Shown here piece after piece: positions 17,837 through 27,406 of a stretch of DNA of 64,000 nt. The DNA comes from Corynebacterium singulare (lineage in GTDB: Bacteria > Actinomycetota > Actinomycetes > Mycobacteriales > Mycobacteriaceae). Where the stretch lies: NCBI RefSeq assembly GCF_000833575.1, contig NZ_CP010827.1:1244980-1308979 (forward strand). Direction: 5' to 3'. Below the pieces are notes generated by a model. The model ran no database searches, was not told the DNA's origin, and saw only the letters and a list, made by a program, of their open reading frames with translations. How positions within the stretch are numbered: position 1 is the stretch's first letter; every line of letters starts with the position of its first letter. The position numbers and the translations under genes are program-made.

Positions 17837-18232
17837 TTAAGGCAAGCTGTCCAAGTCAATCGAGTTGGGCCACGCAGCCATGAGGTGAGTGTCTCGACTG
17901 ACAAGAGGGGCTTCGAAGATGTTGGACACTGCTACATAGGCTGAATCATAGATGGAGAAGGTGTGTCGACGGCTCCACACATGGTTGGCGATGTCGCCTA
18001 CGCTTATCAATTCAATGTTCAAGTCCATGACATCGTTGGCAAGAAGGCTTGCCGTAGCGCTGTCGATTGCTTCTGTCCGCTCCAATCTTTTCAACACGGT
18101 GAGGCATTCCAAGGGCATGTGACTCGGGGTAATAAAATCGAACGCGGGGTAAGCAGTGCTAAGTCGTTGAAGCGCATCTCGTTTCAAGAGAAACTCGATC
18201 GCTGCGGAGGCATCGATGACTAACAGTGTCAT
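17837..18232 (-). CDS. vapC: PIN-domain toxin VapC
   Basis: A 131-residue PIN-domain ribonuclease. The acidic residues are visible: D7 (VIDASA), E42 (MPLECL), D96 (YDSAYV) and D114 (SRDTHL). VapC toxins cleave tRNA or rRNA when not bound by antitoxin. ATG 18232 overlaps the stop of the antitoxin gene (ATGA), the usual coupled arrangement. The full set of catalytic residues suggests an active toxin. Confidence 0.9.
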   Translation of the reverse strand: MTLLVIDASAAIEFLLKRDALQRLSTAYPAFDFITPSHMPLECLTVLKRLERTEAIDSATASLLANDVMDLNIELISVGDIANHVWSRRHTFSIYDSAYVAVSNIFEAPLVSRDTHLMAAWPNSIDLDSLP

Positions 18233-18477
18233 GAAGCGTCTCGTGCTTCACGTATTGCGGCCACCACGTCAAAGTCCTTCTTGAGTTCAATGGGTTCGCG
18301 CTGCGAGAGTTCTTCCAGCTTCTCTTCCAGGGATGGGCGTGAAGCGATCTTCTCAAGGGTCTCTCGCAGGTAGCTAGAGAGGGAAATGCCCTTACTGTCG
18401 GCGCGCTTTTTAAGAATGTTGACGACGTCAGCATCGACATCACGGATCTGAACATTGATGGCTTTTGGGTTTGTCAT
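18229..18477 (-). CDS. vapB: Ribbon-helix-helix antitoxin VapB
   Basis: 82 residues from ATG 18477. The N-terminal ribbon-helix-helix motif (AINVQIRDVDADVVNIL...GISLSSYLRETLEKIA) binds DNA. The acidic/basic C-terminal tail should wrap the toxin. ATG 18486 and ATG 18507 are also in frame. TATTAT (18485-18490) followed by exactly 7 nt places the transcription start on ATG 18477, which is why I chose it. The 27-bp palindrome immediately upstream is the likely autoregulatory operator. Confidence 0.88.
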   Translation of the reverse strand: MTNPKAINVQIRDVDADVVNILKKRADSKGISLSSYLRETLEKIASRPSLEEKLEELSQREPIELKKDFDVVAAIREARDAS

Positions 18478-18484
18478 ACCCGTC

Positions 18485-18514
18485 ATAATAGTGCATGCAC
18501 TGTGCATGCACTAT
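18485..18514 (-). promoter_or_regulatory. vapBC promoter with operator palindrome
   Basis: The palindrome 18488-18514 is perfect except for its centre (arms ATAGTGCATGCAC). It overlaps the -10 box TATTAT (18485-18490) on the minus strand. Conditional autorepression by VapBC is the normal regulation in this family. The sequence itself shows only the palindrome and promoter. Confidence 0.75.
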
Positions 18515-18516
18515 GG

Positions 18517-18777
18517 CTAGTCTTCGTAAGTCTTTGGCGCGCCGGCCTGCCAAGCCACCGCGCCGGCGCACAGAGCGCATGTGGCGACGAGGCCGTACCA
18601 CCAGAAGTAGTGGAGGCTGTCGTACCAGGGCAGGGCAAGTCCGATAACGGCGACGGTGAGGGTATTCATCAGCGCGGAAATAACGCGTGAGCTAGTCTTT
18701 TTGGGGACAACGATTGCTTTCCATGCGGACCCTAGAAGAGAAACAATGATAACGATCATGCTGATAGTGAGGACCAC
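18517..18777 (-). CDS. Small membrane protein, copy 1 of a duplicated gene
   Basis: 86 residues with hydrophobic segments at the start (LTISMIVIIVSLL), in the middle and at the end (WWYGLVATCALCAGAVAW). By eye it is about half identical to the protein at 20619-20882. Start GTG 18777 is preceded by AAGGAGAAACC, also shared with copy 2. It is preceded by a fossil of the serine hydrolase C-terminus, mirroring the intact arrangement at 20.6-21.9 kb. No known function. Confidence 0.7.
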   Translation of the reverse strand: MVLTISMIVIIVSLLGSAWKAIVVPKKTSSRVISALMNTLTVAVIGLALPWYDSLHYFWWYGLVATCALCAGAVAWQAGAPKTYED

Positions 18778-18786
18778 GGTTTCTCC

Positions 18787-18882
18787 TTAGAGCGCGAGAC
18801 CGTCGAATAGTGCTTGGGCTAGGTCTTCGGTGCCGGTGAGGGAATCGTTGTTGGCCAAGGCGCCTCGTTTGGGGGCTTTCAC
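18787..18882 (-). pseudogene. Remnant of serine hydrolase 3' end
   Basis: The frame ends ANNDS...GTEDLAQALF, matching the last ~28 residues of the serine hydrolase at 20892-21902 (ANNDSPAGTEDLAQALF). Similarity stops near 18868. By chance or retention it still has a GTG (18882) behind GAGGTGG, so a 31-codon ORF could be translated and coupled to copy 1 of the membrane protein. It shows that the locus was duplicated and then mostly lost. Confidence 0.75.
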
Positions 18883-18938
18883 GAAACCACCTCAATCTTT
18901 TTACGAAACCTCCTGCCAGCCAAAAAATTGGCCGCGAC

Positions 18939-18981
18939 GAAAAAATGACCCACTCCCTTCGTTTGGAGGGGTCATTTTTTC
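18939..18981. terminator. Bidirectional intrinsic terminator
   Basis: GAAAAAATGACCC (18939-18951) and GGGTCATTTTTTC (18969-18981) are perfect complements. Short inner pairing (CTCC/GGAG) surrounds TTCGTTT. With A-runs and T-runs on both sides it can act in either direction, insulating the duplicated membrane gene from the cadmium cassette. Confidence 0.85.
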
Positions 18982-19218
18982 TTGGTCTCAACGCCGTTTT
19001 AGGCCTAATTTCGGCACTCGCCCACGACCTCTAGGCCACGGGCTTCGTCCTCGTTGTTGAGGACCAGCCGGTGGTGGCTTCGTTCGCTGGGTGGGGGTCT
19101 TGTAGCGCTCCATAGCGGTCTTTTGCTGCGATCACGCAGGACTGGCTGCGGGTAGTTGTTGGGGTTTGAACCGAGAAGGGTGCGCCCAGTCGGGGCCGTT
19201 TGGAACGCTACCGCTACG
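18982..19218. other. Unassigned stretch downstream of the cadmium transporter gene
   Basis: No recognisable gene. A minus-strand frame (19005-19238) overlaps the end of cadD and has no family resemblance that I can see. It may be degraded sequence at the edge of the inserted cassette. Confidence 0.4.
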
Positions 19219-19821
19219 TCATAGCCCGAAGGCTCCACCGCTGACGAGGATCGCGATGCCGAGGCCGATGAGAACGATGGGGAAAAGGATGTGCTCCCAG
19301 CGTTCGAGCACTTCCGCGATCGGGGGTCGGGTGGCGACGAACTTTGCCAGGGCCACTAGGACCGCGACGAGCGCGAGGAAGATAACACAGTAGGCGACTA
19401 CTGCGAGAGGTTCCACGCTGAGGAATACAGGGGTGTAGACGCCGATGTTGTCGCCACCGTTGGCAAAGGTGACGCCTGCGACTGTCCCCACGCCTACCTT
19501 CTTGCCGGCAACCTTGGCCTCGTCGTCATCGTCGTCATCGTCTCCGCGCCAGGCCTGCCATGCGGCCCAGAGGCCGAGGCCCAGAGGGATGAGACCGAAG
19601 TACGGGATGGCTGTCGAGGGCAGGAATGCTCCGGCGCCCATGGTCACCAGAACCGCGGCACCGAGGATGCCCGCGAATCCGAGGTACTGGCCGGCCAGAA
19701 TGCGGGCGGTAGTGCCGCGCTGGCCTGCCCCTCGCGCGAAGAAGAGGGAGAGCACGATGATGTCGTCGATGTTGGTAGCTGCGAACAGGCCTATCGCCTG
19801 CAAGACCGAGGTGAGGATCAT
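19219..19821 (-). CDS. cadD: CadD-family cadmium resistance transporter
   Basis: 200 residues from ATG 19821. The N-terminus ILTSVLQAIGLFAATNIDDIIVL is typical of CadD, with the acidic pair in the first membrane helix. Five or six hydrophobic segments follow, with a poly-Asp loop (GDDDDDDDEAK) and FANGGDNIGVYTPVF, the second conserved acidic motif. It likely exports or sequesters Cd2+. The start overlaps the cmtR stop (ATGA), so expression is coupled to the regulator. The frame upstream of 19821 overlaps cmtR and is not part of the protein. Confidence 0.9.
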   Translation of the reverse strand: MILTSVLQAIGLFAATNIDDIIVLSLFFARGAGQRGTTARILAGQYLGFAGILGAAVLVTMGAGAFLPSTAIPYFGLIPLGLGLWAAWQAWRGDDDDDDDEAKVAGKKVGVGTVAGVTFANGGDNIGVYTPVFLSVEPLAVVAYCVIFLALVAVLVALAKFVATRPPIAEVLERWEHILFPIVLIGLGIAILVSGGAFGL

Positions 19822-20177
19822 GCGTCCTCCCCAGCTGCGTAGCACCCGGGAAGCGAGCAGGCGGGATCGATGCACCGGGCGTCTTCGTCTACTGCCAAGG
19901 TGGCATCGACCAATGTGGTCAGCGCCTGCGCCAGGTGCGGATCGGCGATCTCGTATCGCGTCCGACGCCCCTCGGGCTCGGAGACGACAATCCCACAATC
20001 GCGCAAGCATGCCAGGTGGTTGGACACGTTCGAGCGTGTCAGGTCCAGATCTCGGGATAGTTCCGCCGGGTACGCGGGATGGTCGAGCAGGGTCAAGATG
20101 ATCCGGGATCGAGTGGGGTCGGCCAGTGCACGACCCAGGCGGTTCATCACGTCAAGACGAGAAGCAATGGTCAGCAT
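19818..20177 (-). CDS. cmtR: Cd/Pb-responsive ArsR/SmtB repressor
   Basis: 119 residues, closely resembling mycobacterial CmtR: LGRALADPTR, LTRSNVSNHLACLRDCG and EGRRTRY. The three CmtR metal ligands are all present at the same positions: C57, C61 and C102. Two further cysteines, C107 and C112, extend the C-terminal tail. Metal binding should release it from DNA and induce itself and cadD. A good promoter with a palindrome in its spacer precedes ATG 20177, and 7 nt separate -10 and ATG. Confidence 0.93.
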   Translation of the reverse strand: MLTIASRLDVMNRLGRALADPTRSRIILTLLDHPAYPAELSRDLDLTRSNVSNHLACLRDCGIVVSEPEGRRTRYEIADPHLAQALTTLVDATLAVDEDARCIDPACSLPGCYAAGEDA

Positions 20178-20184
20178 GTGCTGA

Positions 20185-20212
20185 ACTATACAGCGATCGC
20201 TGAACTAGTCAA
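20185..20212 (-). promoter_or_regulatory. cmtR-cadD promoter with operator in the spacer
   Basis: On the minus strand -35 TTGACT (20207-20212) and -10 TATAGT (20185-20190) are separated by 16 nt. The spacer ends in the perfect palindrome CAGCGATCGCTG (20191-20202). A repressor bound there would block polymerase. GCTGAACTA is also repeated directly at 20180-20188 and 20199-20207. Confidence 0.75.
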
Positions 20213-20618
20213 GTTCCGGATAGCGGTGCAGCTGTCTGCGCTGCTCAAGAGGCAGTGGAAGTAGCAGAGATGGCAGAGATTCCGGCAAAGTTGCGAAAGC
20301 AGCGTCGCCAGCTCGAGATTCAACTTGCGCACGAGCCTGGCTTAGTACGCGAGATCCGTTTTCAGGCCCCAAACAATGACCCGAACGGGACAAAACTCGA
20401 TGACCTCATCATCTTGAACTGGGAAGGCTCGAACAAACTTATCTACCTCATCCGCAGCCTTGACTCGATTCCCGTTTGCAGCGGGGACACTTCAGGGTCC
20501 GACGATGGTTCGTGCCGCCAGCGCGCTTTTGAAGGGGGGCAATTACGGTGGGGGCGACGTTATGGATGCGGACCGTGCGGTGAGAGGGAGCAGTCATAAC
20601 GTCAGTTTGCGGAAGGAC
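20213..20618. other. Gene-free stretch with a possible unidentified coding fragment
   Basis: A plus-strand frame runs from before 20213 to 20596 with believable protein composition for its first ~90 codons (AEMAEIPAKLRKQRRQLEIQ, then NGTKLDDLIILNWEG). There is no good start and the tail is implausible. It could be a truncated gene brought in or cut by the cadmium cassette. I do not recognise the family. No terminator or promoter is evident. Confidence 0.35.
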
Positions 20619-20882
20619 TTAGATTGCGCTTTTGGGCTTCGATTCTGCGGCTCGCCAAGCTACTGCGCCGGCGTACAGAGCGCATGCGGCGATGAGGCCA
20701 TACCACCAGGCGAAATGGAGGTCTGTATTCCAGGGTAGGGTATATCCGATAAGGACTAGGACGAGGGCAGTTATCGCTACAGAAATAGCGCGGTAGACCG
20801 TCTTTCCTGAGGTGGTGAATGCCTTCCAGGCGGACCATAAAAGAGCGGCAATGATAACAATCATGCTGATGGTGAGGGACAC
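20619..20882 (-). CDS. Small membrane protein, copy 2 of a duplicated gene
   Basis: 87 residues with three to four hydrophobic segments (LTISMIVIIAALLW, ALVLVLIGYTLPW, WWYGLIAACALYAGAVAW). It is the paralogue of the protein at 18517-18777. GTG 20882 follows the serine hydrolase stop, with the Shine-Dalgarno AAGGAG overlapping that stop. The two genes are therefore translationally linked and may work together at the membrane. No known function. Confidence 0.72.
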   Translation of the reverse strand: MSLTISMIVIIAALLWSAWKAFTTSGKTVYRAISVAITALVLVLIGYTLPWNTDLHFAWWYGLIAACALYAGAVAWRAAESKPKSAI

Positions 20883-20891
20883 GGTTTCTCC

Positions 20892-21902
20892 TTAAGATGC
20901 GAGCTCGTTGAACAGTGCTTGGGCTAGGTCTTCGGTGCCGGCGGGTGAATCGTTGTTGGCGAAAGTAGCGCGTTTGGTGTCCGGATCGATGATGAGCATT
21001 GTGGAATAGCCATAGGTGCCGCCGTTGTGCCAGACACCTGGGCCGTCTTCGTTAGGAACCCAGCCGTACTCTGTATCGCCGTTATCCATAAACCACTCGG
21101 CGAACTTGGCCATGTCACTCGCCGTGGAGCGGATAGCACCCGCGGGCGCGGAGCCGTCCTCCTCCCAAGGCTCGGCGTGGCGGCCGGTGTTGGTAAGTCC
21201 CTGTGGGGCGTCGTCGGGCACGGAGCCCGGCGTCATGAGGTAGGTTTCGGTCATTTCTGCAGGCTCGAAGATTCGTTCTTTGAGCATCTGCTCATAAGGC
21301 TGCCCGGCAACGGTCTCCACCACGTGGCCAAGGAGCCCATAGCCAAGATTGGAATAGGATTCTTCGCCGCGGTTCTTCAGCTCGGCCTTCGTGGCGGCAG
21401 CCATGATGTCCTCTACGGTCTCGCCTTCATAGGGGTTCGAACCGGTGACACCCGAGGCGAGACTGCTGAGGAGGTTCGCGCTTGCCAGCCGGGGTAGTCC
21501 AGAGGTGTGGTCGAGCAGCTCTCTCACGGTGACGTCAGCGACGGGCGCATCGCCGACATCGAGGACCTCGCCCACAGTGGTATCAGGTTTCAATTTTCCT
21601 TCGTCGACGAGCTGGCGGGCCAGTTCGCCGGTGAACATCTTGGTCACGGACCCGATTTCGACCTCTGTGTGCTCGTCGCTGCCCAGTCCCGCGAAGGTGG
21701 CTTGGCCGTCGTGAAGCGTGAAGGCGGTGAGGTTGTGGAAACCGGATTCGGAGTGATTTTCCAGCTGGGTTGCTAGGGCTTCGTCGCCAGTTTTGTCTTG
21801 TGCCAGAGCAATTCTTTGTGGCCCTACAACGAGGAGGACGGCGGCAACAACAATGATGGTGATGATAGCTAGGGCAATCTTGGATGCGACACGGTTATTC
21901 AT
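20892..21902 (-). CDS. Membrane-anchored serine hydrolase, class C beta-lactamase family
   Basis: A 336-residue protein with an N-terminal membrane anchor (residues ~8-27) and the three penicillin-interacting motifs: S85-V-T-K88, Y183-S-N185 and H292-N-G-G. Members include esterases, DD-peptidases and beta-lactamases; the substrate is not predictable. Its ATG overlaps the stop of the ArsR-like regulator gene (TAATG), and the small membrane protein follows, giving a three-gene operon. A fragment of a second copy lies at 18787-18882. Confidence 0.88.
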   Translation of the reverse strand: MNNRVASKIALAIITIIVVAAVLLVVGPQRIALAQDKTGDEALATQLENHSESGFHNLTAFTLHDGQATFAGLGSDEHTEVEIGSVTKMFTGELARQLVDEGKLKPDTTVGEVLDVGDAPVADVTVRELLDHTSGLPRLASANLLSSLASGVTGSNPYEGETVEDIMAAATKAELKNRGEESYSNLGYGLLGHVVETVAGQPYEQMLKERIFEPAEMTETYLMTPGSVPDDAPQGLTNTGRHAEPWEEDGSAPAGAIRSTASDMAKFAEWFMDNGDTEYGWVPNEDGPGVWHNGGTYGYSTMLIIDPDTKRATFANNDSPAGTEDLAQALFNELAS

Positions 21903-22429
21903 TAGTGGTCCTCACTTGCAGTGATGATGGTGAGCAGGGGAATGACGCGGGGAGGGCGGATGGAATATTCGCCGCCAGACTTGGTGGTCCAACCGGCGTG
22001 GGTGAGTGCACTCAAGTGGTGATAGGCGGTGCCGGTGGAGGAGACGATGTTTTCTTCGACAAGCTCGGCGGCCGTCGCAGGTGCGGCGAGCAGGCGGCGA
22101 AGGATCTCGCCGCGGACGGGGTGAGCAAGGGCGGAAAGGCGCTCAAGATTCTCTGTCCAAGCCTCGTCGCTGACAAAGTTGGTGGGGCGTTGCCATTGGT
22201 AGGCATAGGCGCGCTTGCCCACGTTAATGTTGCCGCCGAAGATGACGGAGCCGTCGGGAAGCTGTTCGTTGGGCGTAAGGGCGTCAACGAGCCAGTAGGT
22301 CGAATCCTCTGTGGTTGGTTGGGTGGAGGTTGGTGAAGTGGGGTCGGTGTGTTCAGCGCTGACGCGTCCCTCAAGCGCGGCGACGCGCGCTTCAAGCTCG
22401 GCGAGGCGTGCTTCGACTGTTGTTTCCAT
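21902..22429 (-). CDS. ArsR-like winged-helix regulator
   Basis: 175 residues. A short coiled-coil-like N-terminus (RLAELEARVAALEGRV) is followed by a linker and a winged helix (LSALAHPVRGEILRRLL...AYHHLSALTHAGW). There are no metal-binding cysteines, so this is not a metal sensor of the usual kind. It heads the operon with the serine hydrolase and membrane protein. The 26-bp palindrome just upstream of its start suggests autoregulation. Confidence 0.85.
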   Translation of the reverse strand: METTVEARLAELEARVAALEGRVSAEHTDPTSPTSTQPTTEDSTYWLVDALTPNEQLPDGSVIFGGNINVGKRAYAYQWQRPTNFVSDEAWTENLERLSALAHPVRGEILRRLLAAPATAAELVEENIVSSTGTAYHHLSALTHAGWTTKSGGEYSIRPPRVIPLLTIITASEDH

Positions 22430-22431
22430 GT

Positions 22432-22457
22432 TTTCTAGAATTCCATAATTCTAGAAA
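22432..22457 (-). promoter_or_regulatory. Palindromic operator upstream of the ArsR-like gene
   Basis: TTTCTAGAATT (22432-22442), CCAT, AATTCTAGAAA (22447-22457): a perfect inverted repeat with 11-bp arms, 2 bp upstream of the start codon. It contains TAGAAT/TAGAAA -10-like boxes, so the regulator would compete directly with RNA polymerase. Confidence 0.75.
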
Positions 22458-22482
22458 TCTGACAAGAGTGGTGATGCGTTGA

Positions 22483-23154
22483 TTATGAAATCATCGGCCA
22501 CGCGGTGGAGACATTCGAGGCGTCCCGCCCACGGCCCTCCAGGTATTTCTTGAAGGATTCGCGGTCCTTGTACCACTCCACAGCCTGGAACTCCATGAGT
22601 TCGTTGGTATCCATCTGCGCTAGCTCAGGGAAGTGCTGACGCACCTGCTTCCAGGCCACGCGGGCGGCCGCGAGGGCGTCGGCAGTTGCCTCATGCGCGT
22701 TGCTTAGCTCCACGCCGTAGTGTGCGGACACATCTCCCAAGGTGCGCTTGCCCTTGCGCCATTTGTCTTTGACGCGGTCGATGACGAAAGGATCGAACAC
22801 CGGGCCGTTCACCGTGAAGTCCCCGGTCAACGCGCGTAGCACGGATAGGTCGTAGGCGGCGTTATAGACAATGAGGGTCAGACCATCGTCCCAGGCCTGG
22901 TATATGGCATCGACCGTTTCTTTGAGCACATCCTCATGTGGTCGGCCCTCCGCACGAGCCTTCTCCGTGGTGATGCCGTGAACCTTGGCGGCCTCTTCAG
23001 GGATTTCCACGCCTGGGTCAGCGAGCATCTCGCGCTTGTCCACCTCGCGCCCGTCGATGCGCACCAGGGCAGAGGTGACGATGCGGGCTTCTTTAGGGTT
23101 CACGGAGGTGGTCTCCAGATCGAAGGAGAGCATGCGGGTGGCGTCGAAGTTCAT
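22483..23154 (-). CDS. DnaQ-like 3'-5' exonuclease
   Basis: 223 residues from ATG 23154. It has the DEDDh exonuclease motifs: Exo I SFDLETTSVNP, Exo II VYNAAYDLSVL, and Exo III NAHEATADALAA with the histidine. Such proteins are proofreading-type or RNA-processing exonucleases; the C-terminal ~50 residues are unassigned. ATG 23184 is in frame, but TAGAGT (23162-23167) followed by exactly 7 nt points to leaderless translation from 23154. It is divergent from the iterons and the ATPase gene. Confidence 0.88.
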   Translation of the reverse strand: MNFDATRMLSFDLETTSVNPKEARIVTSALVRIDGREVDKREMLADPGVEIPEEAAKVHGITTEKARAEGRPHEDVLKETVDAIYQAWDDGLTLIVYNAAYDLSVLRALTGDFTVNGPVFDPFVIDRVKDKWRKGKRTLGDVSAHYGVELSNAHEATADALAAARVAWKQVRQHFPELAQMDTNELMEFQAVEWYKDRESFKKYLEGRGRDASNVSTAWPMIS

Positions 23155-23200
23155 GGACAACACTCTAGCGCCCGGCTCGGACATGCACTGTGGAAGTGCT

Positions 23201-23288
23201 GCAGAATGACGGACAAGGTTTTGCAGAATGACGAATGGACTCCTGCAGAATGACGGATGAAGTCTTGCAGAATGACCAACTGCAGGTA
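23201..23288. repeat. Four tandem 22-bp iterons
   Basis: GCAGAATGAC begins at 23201, 23223, 23245 and 23267, an exact 22-bp period (two helical turns). The remaining 12 bases of each unit are only partly conserved. The last copy supplies the -35 box TTGCAG (23265-23270) of the downstream ATPase promoter, with -10 TAAAAT (23287-23292). The period is not a multiple of 3, so this is not a coding repeat. It looks like a multi-site protein-binding array. Confidence 0.85.
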
Positions 23289-23300
23289 AAATACTGTTTT

Positions 23301-24560
23301 ATGGAGCGCTATATTAGGCGAGGTATGGAAGGGTTTGCGCGAGAGGCGTTGTCTTTTTCTCCCGTTGTGCACGTCACGGGAGCACGGCAAGTGGGAAAAT
23401 CGACGCTGACACGGCATCTCGGTCTTGAGCGTGCTGTGTATGTAACGCTGGATGACCCCGCAGCTTTTTCATTGGCAGAAGAAGATCCGATGACCTTTGT
23501 CCAGCAGGGTGGCAATGGAACGTTGATTATTGATGAGATTCAGCGGCTTCCGGAACTCACCCTGCCGTTGAAGGCTGAGGTCGATAGAGACCGCCGGCCA
23601 GGTCGCTTTGTCATTACTGGTTCATCTGACTTTGCTCGGGGGATAGGAAGGAAGGATTCGCTAGCGGGAAGAATCATCGATCTCCATCTGCATCCACTGA
23701 GCCAGCAAGAAATCTGCGAAACAGTAAGCGACGGGGCCTTTGTAGATAGGATTGATGATCTTATCGGTTTACCTGCGCGTTCTACTCCTGAGGAATACGT
23801 AGACCGGGCTAGCCTCGTTGACAAGGTGCTCAAGGGGGGTTACCCAGTAGCGCTTGAACTACCCGATCGGATGCGCCGAGCCTGGTTCGATTCGTATGTA
23901 TCGCATGTGACTGTGGTTGAGGAAACGCTTTCCCGGGAAAGCGCACAGCCGGGAAGGCTGCAATCATTATTGCGTTTACTTGCAGCGCATCAGGCAGGGG
24001 AGTTGGTTCCGGCAAAGCTTGCGCGTGAAGCGGAAATCCCAGTATCCACTGTCCGCTCGTACCTTGATACTTTGTCAAGGTTATTTCTTTCCTCACATGT
24101 GAAAGCGTGGAAATCGAATCTGACGTCGAGGGAAATTTCCAAGCCTAAAAGCTGGGTCACTGATTCCGGTTTGGCTTCATGGCTAGCGGGGCAAACTCGA
24201 GACATACTTATGGACCCTCTGGCCCAGTCCCACTTCGGGCATCTGGTGGAAGGGTTTGTACTCCAAGAGCTTTCTGCCCAGCAAGGGTGGGCAGAAAGCG
24301 AGCATCGGCTTTTTCATTGGCGTGATAGTACAGGGATGGAAGTGGATATTGTCATCGAATTCGCTGACAACTCCATCGCCGCACTCGAGGTCAAATCCGG
24401 GGCAACCGTGAAAGCAGGGCAGGTTCGGCATGTGCGCACACTGAGAGAAAAATTAGGTTCGCGATTCCGCGGAGGATTTGTTGTCGCACCTATTCCTCAC
24501 GTGCAGCCCCTAGGTGAAAAATTATGTGCGCTTCCGATGTCATATCTGTGGCGTAAATAG
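23301..24560 (+). CDS. AAA_14/DUF4143 ATPase with PD-(D/E)XK-like C-terminus
   Basis: 419 residues from ATG 23301. Walker A TGARQVGKST is at 26-35 and Walker B LIIDEIQ near 75-81. The DUF4143 part ends with a restriction-nuclease-like motif D349...E363-V-K365 (EVDIVIE...LEVKSG). The role of this family is unclear; some relatives sit in defence or toxin contexts. A leaderless or near-leaderless start is likely because TAAAAT lies 8 nt before the ATG. Four 22-bp iterons lie directly upstream. Confidence 0.85.
   Translation: MERYIRRGMEGFAREALSFSPVVHVTGARQVGKSTLTRHLGLERAVYVTLDDPAAFSLAEEDPMTFVQQGGNGTLIIDEIQRLPELTLPLKAEVDRDRRPGRFVITGSSDFARGIGRKDSLAGRIIDLHLHPLSQQEICETVSDGAFVDRIDDLIGLPARSTPEEYVDRASLVDKVLKGGYPVALELPDRMRRAWFDSYVSHVTVVEETLSRESAQPGRLQSLLRLLAAHQAGELVPAKLAREAEIPVSTVRSYLDTLSRLFLSSHVKAWKSNLTSREISKPKSWVTDSGLASWLAGQTRDILMDPLAQSHFGHLVEGFVLQELSAQQGWAESEHRLFHWRDSTGMEVDIVIEFADNSIAALEVKSGATVKAGQVRHVRTLREKLGSRFRGGFVVAPIPHVQPLGEKLCALPMSYLWRK

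Positions 24561-27402
<2,842 letters not shown>

Positions 27403-27406
<4 letters not shown>

Noticed and set aside
19005..19238. 77-codon minus-strand frame after cadD
   Set aside because: It overlaps cadD, has no ribosome binding site and composition unlike a protein; listed only as unassigned sequence.
21430..21445. GGTTCGAAC resembling a tRNA T-loop
   Set aside because: It lies inside the serine hydrolase coding sequence, and no acceptor or anticodon stems can be formed around it.
23201..23288. Short CRISPR array
   Set aside because: Units are 22 bp with partly conserved remainders and no unique spacers of fixed length; no cas genes nearby.
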